Positions 43,108 to 51,317 of a stretch of 64,000 nucleotides of DNA are shown here, one piece after another; the first letter of the stretch is position 1; the number at the start of each line of letters is the position of its first letter. This stretch comes from Streptomyces sp. ICBB 8177 (GTDB taxonomy: Bacteria > Actinomycetota > Actinomycetes > Streptomycetales > Streptomycetaceae): positions 228,727-292,726 of the forward strand of contig NZ_NSKH01000004.1 in assembly GCF_003144095.1 (NCBI RefSeq), in the 5' to 3' direction. The notes beneath the pieces are model-generated. The model was not told the origin of the DNA, searched no databases, and saw only the letters and a list, made by a program, of their open reading frames with translations. Made by a program: the position numbers and the translations under genes.

Positions 43108-43860
43108 TCACCCATCACGCCGGAACAGACCCGCCCACAGGGCCGGACCAGCGCTGGAGTCGGTCGCCTCGCCAGGCACGCGGCGCAGCTCGATCTCCGT
43201 GAGGTCGTGGAGGATCAGCCGCAGCGTTGCCGCCGTGCAGGCCGCAGGCGCGTCCGGAGCGCCCCTGCCATCGGCTTCCACGACGCCCCCGCCATCGGCC
43301 TCCGGTGCCATCCCACCAGCGCTGTCCGCGGCCCACAGTGCCATCGCGTCCGCCGCCGGGCAGGTGAGGAAGAGGTGTCCGCCCGGCGCCAGTACGCGCT
43401 CGCGCAGGGCGCGATAGGCGATGCGCCGCTGCGGCGGCAGCCGGCCGAAGCAGCCCGCGTCGTGGACCAGGTTGTACGGCCCCGCCAGGACGTCCGTGGT
43501 GAGCGCGAAGGCATCGCCGTGGTGGAATCGCACCGCGGCGCCCGCCTCACGTGCGCGCGCCACCGCCGATGCCACGGCCGTCGCCGACGGGTCGACCGCG
43601 TCCACCTCGAAACCGTGGGATGCCAGGCGGAGGGCGTCGCGACCCGTGCCGCAGCCCAGCACCAGTGCCCGGCAGGGGGTGACCAGACCCCGGCCGACGT
43701 ATGACACGAGGCCCTCGTGCGAGTCGAGGCCCTCGTGCGAGTCGGGGCCCTCGTCCGAGTCGGGCCTTCTGTCCGACACCAGGTCCTGGTCCGACACCAG
43801 GTCCTGGTCCGGCACCGAGCCCTGGTCCGGCACAACGCTCTCGTCCGCCCCGCGGTCCAT
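43108..43860 (-). CDS. Class I methyltransferase with N-terminal hexapeptide repeats
   Basis: A 250-residue protein. Residues ~55-250 are a SAM methyltransferase: ALVLGCGTGRDALRLASHGF (motif I), VDAVDPSATAV, FHHGDAFAL and VHDAGCFGRLPPQRR (the thiopurine/tellurite-type HDAGCFH-like motif). The first ~50 residues consist of six-residue repeats (VPDQGS, VPDQDL, VSDQDL, DSDEGP, DSHEGL, DSHEGL), encoded by an 18-bp minisatellite. The ATG at 43860 follows GAAGGGACCACGAC. The repeat region is probably disordered and dispensable. Confidence 0.83.
   Translation of the reverse strand: MDRGADESVVPDQGSVPDQDLVSDQDLVSDRRPDSDEGPDSHEGLDSHEGLVSYVGRGLVTPCRALVLGCGTGRDALRLASHGFEVDAVDPSATAVASAVARAREAGAAVRFHHGDAFALTTDVLAGPYNLVHDAGCFGRLPPQRRIAYRALRERVLAPGGHLFLTCPAADAMALWAADSAGGMAPEADGGGVVEADGRGAPDAPAACTAATLRLILHDLTEIELRRVPGEATDSSAGPALWAGLFRRDG
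43706..43832. repeat. 18-bp in-frame minisatellite
   Basis: About seven units of 18 bp in two variants, GTCCTGGTCCGACACCAG and GCCCTCGTGCGAGTCGAG, inside the 5' end of the methyltransferase gene. Unit length is a multiple of three, so copy number can change without loss of frame. Confidence 0.8.
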
Positions 43861-44285
43861 GTCGTGGTCCCTTCCCTTCCCCCTCGCGATGCCATCGCAC
43901 ACGGCGTCGGTATGATCGCGTCCGCCTCCCGGGACTCAACACCCCCGTCAGAATCCTGCCATTCGGCACCCTGACAGGCGAACACCCATGCGGCCAACGG
44001 CACGATCAGGGGAACGGACTTCACCGTCATCAGCCGACGGTCCCGCAGTGGAATCCATGGCGGCGGCAGGCCAACTCCCCATCAGCGTAAGGCCGGAGAG
44101 CAACAGACGCCCCCGCGGCAACCGCCACCGACGTGGGTGGCGGGGCCGCCGATCAGGTCCGGGCAGGCATGAGAATCCGCTTGCCGACCACACGACCGAG
44201 CGATGCCACCTGGTATTCCACGTCCTGTGCCCCTTACAGTTGCACCCCACTTACCAGTGGCAAGAGAAAGACAGGGAAAGACATC
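43861..44285. other. Intergenic region before the histone-like gene
   Basis: 425 bp with divergent flanking genes and no supported ORF. A short inverted repeat CCACT-TACC-AGTGG lies at 44247-44260, 26 bp before the ATG at 44286, between a likely promoter and the ribosome binding site CAGGGAAAG. Confidence 0.4.
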
Positions 44286-44942
44286 ATGGCAACGACCCAC
44301 CCCACCAAGGAACTCGACACCACCATCGGGGGACTGCGCGCCGAGGTCCCCGAACTGGAACGCCAGAAGGACCGGTTGGAGGCGGAGTTGCAGGCCGTCA
44401 CCACCCGTCTGCGTGCCATCGAGTCCGCTCTGCGGGCGTTGGAGACGCTGGCCGACGCCCCCGCCGCCCCGGCGCGTACCGAGGCCGCCGGGACCCCCGC
44501 CGAGGCTCCGGCCGCCACGCTGCCCGAGGCGGCCATTCCGGCGCCGCGTCCGCAGGAGGAGTCCACTCCTGAGCCGAAGAGGACCACCCCGCGCAAGAGC
44601 ACGGCGAAGAAGACCACCGGCAAGGCCGCCAAGTCCACCGCCGCCAAGGCGAAGAAGGACACGAAGGCCGCCAAGGCCCCCGCGTCCAGCACCTCCCGCA
44701 AGAAGGCGGCGGCCGCCCCCAAGGCCGACGCGGCGCGGACCAACGGCGGTCTCGCCGACCGCATCATCGAGGTGCTGCGCGAGGCGGGCGAGCCGATCCG
44801 GGCGCGTCAGGTCAACGACGCGCTCAACCGGGAGGCCACCCCCGGCGCCGTCAACTCGGTGCGCAACATCCTGGAGCGCCTCACCTCCGACCAGCGCCTG
44901 CGCCGGCCGGCCCGTGGTCTGTACGAGCTCGCCGAGTCGTAA
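44286..44942 (+). CDS. Lysine-rich histone-like protein with coiled coil and winged-helix end
   Basis: A 218-residue protein in three parts. Residues 1-60 form a coiled coil (LRAEVPELERQKDRLEAELQ, then AVTTRLRAIESALRALETL). Residues 95-150 are a Lys/Ala/Thr-rich, histone H1-like segment (KSTAKKTTGKAAKSTAAKAK). The last ~60 residues look like a small winged helix (LADRIIEVLREAGEPIRARQ, then VNDALNREATPGAVNSVRNI). The layout suggests a nucleoid-associated DNA-binding protein. The ATG at 44286 has a good ribosome binding site. Function is inferred from architecture only. Confidence 0.8.
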   Translation: MATTHPTKELDTTIGGLRAEVPELERQKDRLEAELQAVTTRLRAIESALRALETLADAPAAPARTEAAGTPAEAPAATLPEAAIPAPRPQEESTPEPKRTTPRKSTAKKTTGKAAKSTAAKAKKDTKAAKAPASSTSRKKAAAAPKADAARTNGGLADRIIEVLREAGEPIRARQVNDALNREATPGAVNSVRNILERLTSDQRLRRPARGLYELAES

Positions 44943-45160
44943 CCGGCTCGTGGTGTGACGGACGGCGGCCCGAGCCCTTGGGGCCGCCAAGTCCACGGCC
45001 GAGTCTCCCGCCGCGTCCACCACCGCAGTCCACCGCTGCGCGACCCGGCGGGGCGACCCAGGCGATGACGTTCAGCCCGCGGGACGTGTCAAGCGGTCGC
45101 CGTGGCCCGGCCGTTCGCGGCCACCGAGTCCCACGACGGCCCGGCACGGGGCCACGCGGC

Positions 45161-45826
45161 TCACAGCACCCCGGCGCGGAGCGCGTACACCACCGCGTGC
45201 GTGCGGTTGCGCAGGTTCAACCGGGTCACGACGCTGTGCACGATGCTCTTGACGGTGCGTTCCGAGTAGCTGAGACGGGCGGCGATGTGGCGGGTACTCC
45301 ATCCGTCGGCGAGCAGGCGCAGCACCTTGATCTCCCGGGGTGAGAGCCCCGCGACGTTGATGCCGTGCGGCAGCAGCACACTGTCCCTGACGGTCTTGAT
45401 CTGGTTGATCAGCGCCTGCTGGAAACGCCGGCCCGGCTCAGGGCCCTCGGCGGCCTCCGCGACAGCCCTCCTGACCTCGTCGAAACCGCTGTCCTGCCGG
45501 TAGAGGAAGCTCACCAGACCGAGGTCGATCGCCCGCAGCAGATGGTGTTCGGGTAATTCGTTGGCGATCATGACCACCGGCAGCGGGCAGCCCGGCTGGT
45601 CGCGCTGTACGCGCTCGACCCGGGTCAGGGTGTCCCCGGTGACCTCGGTGGCGAACACGGCCAGGACGTCGGCCGGCTGACGGTGCGCCCAGTGGACGGC
45701 GGTCAGCTCCTGGCACGCCGACAGCCAGGAGACGGCGCCTTCGGCGGTGACCGGGTCGTTGGCCAGCACGGCCACCGCGAGGGTCGCGGACTTCGCCGAC
45801 ACATCCTGGACGAACTCTCGTATCAA
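45161..45826 (-). CDS. Orphan LuxR-family regulator with degenerate receiver
   Basis: A 221-residue regulator. The C-terminal LuxR HTH is complete (LSPREIKVLRLLADGWSTRH, then LSYSERTVKSIVHSVVTRLN). The N-terminal ~125 residues resemble a response-regulator fold, but the acidic pocket and the phospho-acceptor Asp are missing (LAVAVLANDPVTAEGAVSWL; LAVFATEVTGD), so it is probably phosphorylation-independent. It starts at a TTG (45826) with AAGGAACCATC in front. It is divergent from the NRPS operon, 770 bp apart, and is the nearest regulator to it. Confidence 0.85.
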   Translation of the reverse strand: MIREFVQDVSAKSATLAVAVLANDPVTAEGAVSWLSACQELTAVHWAHRQPADVLAVFATEVTGDTLTRVERVQRDQPGCPLPVVMIANELPEHHLLRAIDLGLVSFLYRQDSGFDEVRRAVAEAAEGPEPGRRFQQALINQIKTVRDSVLLPHGINVAGLSPREIKVLRLLADGWSTRHIAARLSYSERTVKSIVHSVVTRLNLRNRTHAVVYALRAGVL

Positions 45827-46595
45827 GATGGTTCCTTAAGAGGGTAATTCCGTTGAGTGACAATGGCCACACCCATTCACTCAAGCCCGCGGCGACGTCA
45901 TCGCGTTGAAGGGTCACTTCATTGCGAACGGCCCGGAAGAGCGCTGTCGGCTCCCGCCGGGAAGGCTAGGATGATCTTGAAGAACGCGCAAGTTCTGCCA
46001 TTCTCCGGGCGCTTCGCCGACACTTCCCCGCCAGTTACCCGGACCTTCCCGGTACTTCCCCGACAGCCACTCCCGCTCCCGTTCCGTAACCCGCGCGGCG
46101 GTTGCGATTCAGCTGACATACATCCCCTGCATGGGCATTGACCTGCGTGAACCTTGTCCGGTTCCACGGCTGCCCCATCGTGCAGTCTGCTTCTCCCCAA
46201 TGGGCAGGACGCCTTGCAAAGCCGACCGGTTGGGCCGTACACCTTTGGTAACGGCACGGAAGCCCGAGGGCGATTTCCGTCGCCCCCCACGCATTGACCA
46301 CGCGCCACCGAAATGAGAGCACCACGTGCCCGAGCGCCTTGGCCTTCCGCCGAATGATTCCGCGGAGGGCCCCGCGTCGAATGGACCGGCGAACCGTCGC
46401 CGCCCGGGCCGCCCGTCGTACCGGACGTCCTCCGGAACCTGACGAGTCGCCGACCATCTCCTTCGCAATCGATCCCGGCCCCCGACCCCCTCGCCTCTGT
46501 GTGACGCGCGTAGCGGCACGCACCGGGCGGAGCGATGCCCCGGGGAGACCCGCCGGGGTTCCGGCGAGGACCGGGCAGAGAGGAAGCCTGCACCC
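45827..46595. other. Intergenic region upstream of the NRPS operon
   Basis: 769 bp between the divergent LuxR gene and the first NRPS gene. Several short open frames exist (for example 46131-46316) but lack codon bias or a convincing start. The left 500 bp are visibly less GC-rich than the genes. The operon promoter must lie here; I could not identify it with confidence. Confidence 0.45.
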
Positions 46596-47060
46596 ATGAG
46601 GTCCAACGGGCAGACCGCGCACGGCGATGCCGCCGGCCGCGCACCGCTCCGCGAGCCGGACAGCCGCCGCGGCGGCGCACCGGACAGCGGCGCAACCCAC
46701 TCCTCCCTCGCGGCCCCGCACGCCGCGCCGTCCGGCCGGCCCACCCTCGCCGGAACGCAGGCCGGCCCGGGCCCGGGACGGCTCTCGTACGACGCGGTGC
46801 GGCCCGTGGTCACCCGGATCTGGGAGCAGGTCCTGCGCGTCGACGATCTGCGTCCCGACGACGACTTCTTCGAGCTGGGCGGTCACTCGCTCGCCGCCTC
46901 CCAGGTGATCTCCCGGATGCGCGAGGCGCTGCGGGTCGAGGTGCCGCTCGCCGCGTTCTTCGAGTGCCCGACCATCGCCGAGTTGTCGGCCTACGCGGTG
47001 ACCGCCGCCATGGCCCCGGCGCGGGCCGGTGGTGACCGTGCCGAGCGGGACGGGCGCTGA
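46596..47060 (+). CDS. Free-standing peptidyl carrier protein
   Basis: A 154-residue protein. The last ~85 residues are a phosphopantetheine carrier domain with the attachment Ser (about residue 97) in DDFFELGGHSLAASQVISRM. The first ~60 residues are a Gly/Pro/Arg-rich linker that looks disordered. The ATG at 46596 has GGAAG about 10 nt upstream. The following NRPS gene starts within it (47029, different frame), indicating coupling. Without its own A domain it must be loaded in trans, and its product can serve as donor for the first C domain of 47029-50214. Confidence 0.9.
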   Translation: MRSNGQTAHGDAAGRAPLREPDSRRGGAPDSGATHSSLAAPHAAPSGRPTLAGTQAGPGPGRLSYDAVRPVVTRIWEQVLRVDDLRPDDDFFELGGHSLAASQVISRMREALRVEVPLAAFFECPTIAELSAYAVTAAMAPARAGGDRAERDGR

Positions 47061-50000
47061 GGTGGGCGGCGAGCGGGTGTCACCGCTGGCCTCGGCGCAG
47101 CAGCGGCTGTGGTTCTTCTGGCAACTGCGGCCCCAGGGCAGCGAGTACAACGTCCCCAGGGCCACTCGGCTGCGCGGCACGCTGGACGTCGCCGCGCTGG
47201 AGTGGGCGATCGGGCGGCTGGTCGAGCGCCATGACGCGCTGCGAGCCACTTATCCCGTCGTGGACGGTCGCCCGGTGATGCGGATCGCGGCGCGGGCCGA
47301 GGTGCCGCTGGCCCGCACCGATCTCACGGACCTGCCCGCGACGGCCCGCCCGGCGGCGGCCGACGAGGAGGTGAACCGGGCCGCGCTGGAGCCGTTCGAC
47401 CTGGCCGGTGGGCCGGTGTTCAGGGCGCGGCTGATCCGGCTCGCCGAGGAGGACCACATCCTGCTGCTCGCCTTCCACCACATCGTGGTCGACGGCTGGT
47501 CGCTCGGCATCGTGGAGCGCGAGATCGCGACACTGTACGCGGCGCGGCGCGACGGGGCGCCCGATCCGCTGCCGGACCCGCCGCACGCGTACGAGGACTA
47601 CGTGGCGGCCGAGCGGCGGATGCTCGACGGCCCGCGCAGGGCCGAAGCCCTGGCCTACTGGCGTCGGCAGCTGGCCGACGCGCCGTCCCAGCTGACGATG
47701 CCCACCGATCGGCCGCACCCGGCTGTCGCCGATCACACCGGTGACAGCGCGCCGTTCCTGGTCTCGCCCCAACTCGGACAGGAGATCCAGGCGTTGGCGA
47801 AGCGGCTTCGCGTGACGCGCTTCGTGGTCCTGCTCGGCTGCTACGCGGCACTGCTGTCGCGGCTGTCCTCGTCCGAGGAGGTCGTGGTGGGCGTGCCGGT
47901 AAGCGGGCGCACGACGCTGGAGGTCGAGGACGTCGTCGGGCTCTTCGTCAACATGCTGCCGGTGCGGGTGCGCGTGGCCCCCGGCATGACGTTCGGGGCG
48001 CTGCTGCACCACGTCCGCGACACCTTCCTCGCCGGGCACGAGTACCAGGACCTGCCGTTCCAGCAGGTGGTCGAGGAATTGCAGCCCGAGCGCCTGACGT
48101 CGCGCCACCCGGTGTTCCAGGCCGCGTTCACCTACGAGGACACCTTGGATGAGGGGTCGGCGCTGCCGGGTCTGGCGTCCTCCCCGGTGCCGTTGCGCAC
48201 CGAGACCGCGAAGTTCGAACTCACCCTGCACATGGCCTGGGGAGCCGGGCGGATCGAGGGCTTCACCGGCTACCGCGCCGACCTGTTCGACGCCCGCACC
48301 GCCGCTCTCCTGGGCGAGCGCTACCTGCGTCTGCTGTCGGCCGCCGTCGCCGCGCCCGACACCCCCGTCTCGGCGCTACCGGTCCTCGGGCGCCGCGAGG
48401 AACGCGTGCTGCTGTCCGGCGGAACGCGCCCGCCCGCTCCCGGCGCGGAACGCGTCGACCGGACGGTGCGGCGCCGCGCGGCCGACAGGCCCGAGGCGAT
48501 CGCCGTACGGCAGGCGGGAGTCGAGCTGTCGTACGGTGAACTCGACGTCAGGGCGGAGGCGTTGGCGGCGGCGTTGCGCGCGCGGGGGGCGGGGCCGGAG
48601 CGGCTGGTCGCCGTGTGTCTGCCGCGCGGCGCGGACCTGGCCGTGGCCGTCCTCGGAGTACTGCGCAGCGGAGCCGCGTACGTGCCGCTCGACCCGGGCC
48701 ATCCCCCGTCCCGCCTGCACGCGATCCTGGACGAGGCCCAGCCGCTGTGCACGGTGACCGGCAGCGCGCACGCCCACCTCGTCAGCGGCGCGATGGTGAA
48801 CGTCGATCAGACCTCAACCGGCCTGAGAATGACCGGTCATGACGTGGCATCAGCGAACACTCTGTCCGATCTCGCCTACGTCATCTACACCTCCGGGTCG
48901 ACCGGGCGCCCCAAGGGCGTGATGGTCGAGCACCGCGCGCTCGCCAACCTGGTGGCCTGGCACCACGACGAGTTCGGCCTCGGGCCCGACGACCGTGCGA
49001 CCATGATCGCGGCGCCCGGCTTCGACGCGTCGGCGTGGGAGATCTGGTCGGCGCTGACCGCGGGCGCCACGCTGGAGGTGCCCGACGCTCAGACCGTGCT
49101 GTCCCCCGGCGATCTGACGCGCTGGCTGGTCGAGCGCCGGGTGACCAGCTGCTTCGTGCCGACACCGCTCATCGAGGGGATGGCGCGGGCGCCCTGGCCG
49201 GACGGCGCGCCGCGTACCGTGCTCACCGGCGGCGACCGGCTGCGTGCCCCTGAGCGGCGGTCCTGGCCGTTCCGCCTGGTCAACAACTACGGGCCGACCG
49301 AAGGCACGGTGGTCGCCACCTCGGGCACGGTATCCGGTGACGCCCAGCCCTCGGCAGGCCTGCCGGACATCGGGCGTCCGTTGCCCGGTGTGGAGGTCTA
49401 CGTACTCGACGCCGACCTGCGCCCCGTACCCATCGGCGTACCCGGCGAGCTCTACCTCGGCGGCACCCAACTCGCCCGCGGCTACCTCACCCGACCCGAC
49501 CTCACCGCCGACCGCTTCATCCCCCACCCCCACACCACCACACCAGGACAACGCCTCTACCGCACCGGCGACCTCGTCCGCTGGAACACCAACACCACCC
49601 TCGACTACCTCGGACGCAACGACCACCAACTCAAAATCCGCGGCTTCCGCCTCGAACCCGGAGAAATAGAAAACACCCTCCGCGACCACCCCACCATCCA
49701 CGACGCCATCACCACCACAACCACCACACCCCACAACGAACCCACCCTCACCGCATACGTCACCCTCGCCGACGGCGCGGGCGACCACGACGCTGTGGTC
49801 GAGGCGATCCGCGACCACCTGCGTGACCAGTTGCCCCGCTACATGGTTCCGAGCCATGTGATCGTGTTGCCCGCGTTCCCCCTGGGCGCCAGCGGCAAGG
49901 TGGACCGTGCGGCGCTGCCGGCACCCGAGGCGCACTGCGCCGCGGACCGGGGCGGCGCCCCGCGCGACGAGGTGGAACGCGAACTCGCCGCCATCTGGGC

Positions 50001-50214
50001 GCAGGTGCTGGGGCGGCCGGAGCCGGGAGTGGAGGAGGACTTCTTCGAGGCGGGCGGCGACTCGTTGCGCAGCATTCAGGTGGTGCACCGGGCGCGCGAG
50101 GCCGGGTGGACGCTCACCGTCAGCGATGTCTTCCACCACCCGACCATCGCCGAACTCGCCGCGTTGTTGCGCCCGCAGGCCCGCACGGCGGCGGCCCCGG
50201 GAGGGTCGCGGTGA
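47029..50214 (+). CDS. NRPS module C-A-T, A domain predicted to activate leucine
   Basis: A 1061-residue single-module synthetase. The condensation domain (about 15-440) has an intact HHIVVDG motif at 150-156. The adenylation domain (about 470-965) shows YVIYTSGSTGRPKG, the FDASAW core and YGPTEGTVVA. The ten specificity residues read by alignment to GrsA are D-A-W-F-L-G-N-V-V-K, identical to a classical Leu code. A carrier domain at 990-1055 has Ser in EDFFEAGGDSLRSIQV. No epimerase or thioesterase. The GTG at 47029 overlaps the carrier-protein gene; a second GTG follows at 47032. Codon usage changes sharply at about 49450-49770. The stop overlaps the next start (GTGA). Confidence 0.95.
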   Translation: MVTVPSGTGAEVGGERVSPLASAQQRLWFFWQLRPQGSEYNVPRATRLRGTLDVAALEWAIGRLVERHDALRATYPVVDGRPVMRIAARAEVPLARTDLTDLPATARPAAADEEVNRAALEPFDLAGGPVFRARLIRLAEEDHILLLAFHHIVVDGWSLGIVEREIATLYAARRDGAPDPLPDPPHAYEDYVAAERRMLDGPRRAEALAYWRRQLADAPSQLTMPTDRPHPAVADHTGDSAPFLVSPQLGQEIQALAKRLRVTRFVVLLGCYAALLSRLSSSEEVVVGVPVSGRTTLEVEDVVGLFVNMLPVRVRVAPGMTFGALLHHVRDTFLAGHEYQDLPFQQVVEELQPERLTSRHPVFQAAFTYEDTLDEGSALPGLASSPVPLRTETAKFELTLHMAWGAGRIEGFTGYRADLFDARTAALLGERYLRLLSAAVAAPDTPVSALPVLGRREERVLLSGGTRPPAPGAERVDRTVRRRAADRPEAIAVRQAGVELSYGELDVRAEALAAALRARGAGPERLVAVCLPRGADLAVAVLGVLRSGAAYVPLDPGHPPSRLHAILDEAQPLCTVTGSAHAHLVSGAMVNVDQTSTGLRMTGHDVASANTLSDLAYVIYTSGSTGRPKGVMVEHRALANLVAWHHDEFGLGPDDRATMIAAPGFDASAWEIWSALTAGATLEVPDAQTVLSPGDLTRWLVERRVTSCFVPTPLIEGMARAPWPDGAPRTVLTGGDRLRAPERRSWPFRLVNNYGPTEGTVVATSGTVSGDAQPSAGLPDIGRPLPGVEVYVLDADLRPVPIGVPGELYLGGTQLARGYLTRPDLTADRFIPHPHTTTPGQRLYRTGDLVRWNTNTTLDYLGRNDHQLKIRGFRLEPGEIENTLRDHPTIHDAITTTTTTPHNEPTLTAYVTLADGAGDHDAVVEAIRDHLRDQLPRYMVPSHVIVLPAFPLGASGKVDRAALPAPEAHCAADRGGAPRDEVERELAAIWAQVLGRPEPGVEEDFFEAGGDSLRSIQVVHRAREAGWTLTVSDVFHHPTIAELAALLRPQARTAAAPGGSR
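49450..49770 (+). other. Codon-usage block inside the A domain (probable recombination segment)
   Basis: Across the A7-A10 region, third positions become almost uniformly C or A (ACC, CAC, CAA, AAA, GAA, ATA) instead of the G/C mix on both sides. ATA and AAA, rare in Streptomyces, occur close together (GGAGAAATAGAAAACACC). Both edges are abrupt. This points to replacement of the C-terminal part of the A domain from another NRPS. Confidence 0.65.
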
Positions 50215-50960
50215 GGAACCCGTGGCTGCTGCGCTTCCCGCCGCGCCCCGGCGCGCGGCTGCGGTTGCTGTGCCTGCCCGGCGCGGGTTCGGCGGCGGCG
50301 ATGTACCGTTCGTGGGCCGGTGAGTTGCCGGACGACGTCGAGGTCTGCGCCGTGCAGTTGCCGGGACGAGCCGGACGGCTGCGGGAGACGCCGTTCACCG
50401 CGATGGACCCGCTGGCCGACGCGCTGGCGGAGGCGGTCGTCGCCGAACTCGATCGCCCGACCGTGGTGTTCGGGCACAGCCTCGGGTCGCTGGTCGGCTA
50501 CGAGATGGCATGCCGCCTGCGGGACGCCGGTGCCGACGGGCAGCTGCGCGAGCTGATGGTGGCCGCGCACCGGCCGCCACGGCTGGGCAGCGCCGGTCTG
50601 GCCTACCATCGTCTGCCCACCGAGCAGTTGATGACGGTGATGGCGGGGCTCGGCGGCACGCCCGCCGGTGTGCTGGCCCGGCCCGACCTCGTACGCCTCG
50701 CGGAACCGGCGATGCGTGCGGACTTCGAGGTGGACTACACCTACCGCCACCGGGAACGGGAGCCCCTCTCCCTCCCCGTCAGTGTGTTCGGCGGTACCGG
50801 GGACGCCACCGTCTGCGAGGCGGAGCTTGCACAGTGGCGCACGCACACCACCGCGGAGTTCACGCTGCGCATGCTGCCCGGAGACCACTTCTTCCACGAG
50901 GGGCCGAGTCGCGCGGAACTGCTGTCGCTGATCGGCGCGCGCCTCCTGCGACACGTCTGA
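50211..50960 (+). CDS. Type II thioesterase of the NRPS cluster
   Basis: A 249-residue alpha/beta hydrolase: LLCLPGAGSAAAMYRSWAGE (oxyanion region), the nucleophile in VFGHSLGSLVGYEMA, Asp in FGGTGDATV and His in PGDHFFHEGP. It resembles editing thioesterases that remove aberrant acyl groups from carrier domains. Because no module ends in a cis thioesterase, it might also assist product release. Start GTG 50211 overlaps the NRPS stop (GTGA). A 7-bp repeat tract separates it from the MbtH gene. Confidence 0.93.
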   Translation: MRNPWLLRFPPRPGARLRLLCLPGAGSAAAMYRSWAGELPDDVEVCAVQLPGRAGRLRETPFTAMDPLADALAEAVVAELDRPTVVFGHSLGSLVGYEMACRLRDAGADGQLRELMVAAHRPPRLGSAGLAYHRLPTEQLMTVMAGLGGTPAGVLARPDLVRLAEPAMRADFEVDYTYRHREREPLSLPVSVFGGTGDATVCEAELAQWRTHTTAEFTLRMLPGDHFFHEGPSRAELLSLIGARLLRHV

Positions 50961-51006
50961 CACCGGGGCCCCGGAGCCCCGAAGCGCCCGCCCCATCCCG
51001 CATTCC

Positions 51007-51050
51007 CCATCCCACATTCCGCATTCCGCATTCCGCATTCCGCATTCCGC
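51007..51050. repeat. Heptanucleotide microsatellite (GCATTCC)n
   Basis: Four perfect GCATTCC units at 51021-51048, preceded by ACATTCC and more degenerate CATTCC/CATCCC copies from about 50991. It lies between the thioesterase stop and the MbtH start, the only untranslated gap inside the NRPS operon. Confidence 0.8.
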
Positions 51051-51090
51051 AACCCAGCGAACGACCGTGTTGAGAAAGGACGTTGGTGTC

Positions 51091-51300
51091 ATGTTCGAGG
51101 ACGGCGACGACCGCCGCTACGCCGTGGTGCGCAACCACGAGCACCAGTACTCCATCTGGCCCGAGGACCGGCCGGCGCCCGTCGGCTGGGAGCCGGTGGG
51201 GGTGACCGGGGTCAAGCAGGAGTGCCTCGACCACATCGGCCGGGTGTGGACCGACATGCGTCCGCTGAGCCTGCGGCCGCAGGACCCCTCGGCCGCGTGA
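51091..51300 (+). CDS. MbtH-like protein
   Basis: A 69-residue MbtH family chaperone of adenylation domains. Diagnostic positions are all present: VVRNHEHQYSIWPED, PVGWEPVG, the Cys in KQECLDHIG, and RVWTDMRPLSLR. It should activate one or both A domains in the operon. The ATG at 51091 is preceded by AAAGGA about 10 nt upstream. It ends 17 nt before the chosen start of the free A-domain gene. Confidence 0.95.
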   Translation: MFEDGDDRRYAVVRNHEHQYSIWPEDRPAPVGWEPVGVTGVKQECLDHIGRVWTDMRPLSLRPQDPSAA

Positions 51301-51317
51301 GGGAAGGGACCGGCACC

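Noticed and set aside
46131-46316. 61-residue ORF in the NRPS upstream region
   Set aside because: No ribosome binding site and no codon bias; the sequence has no recognisable family.
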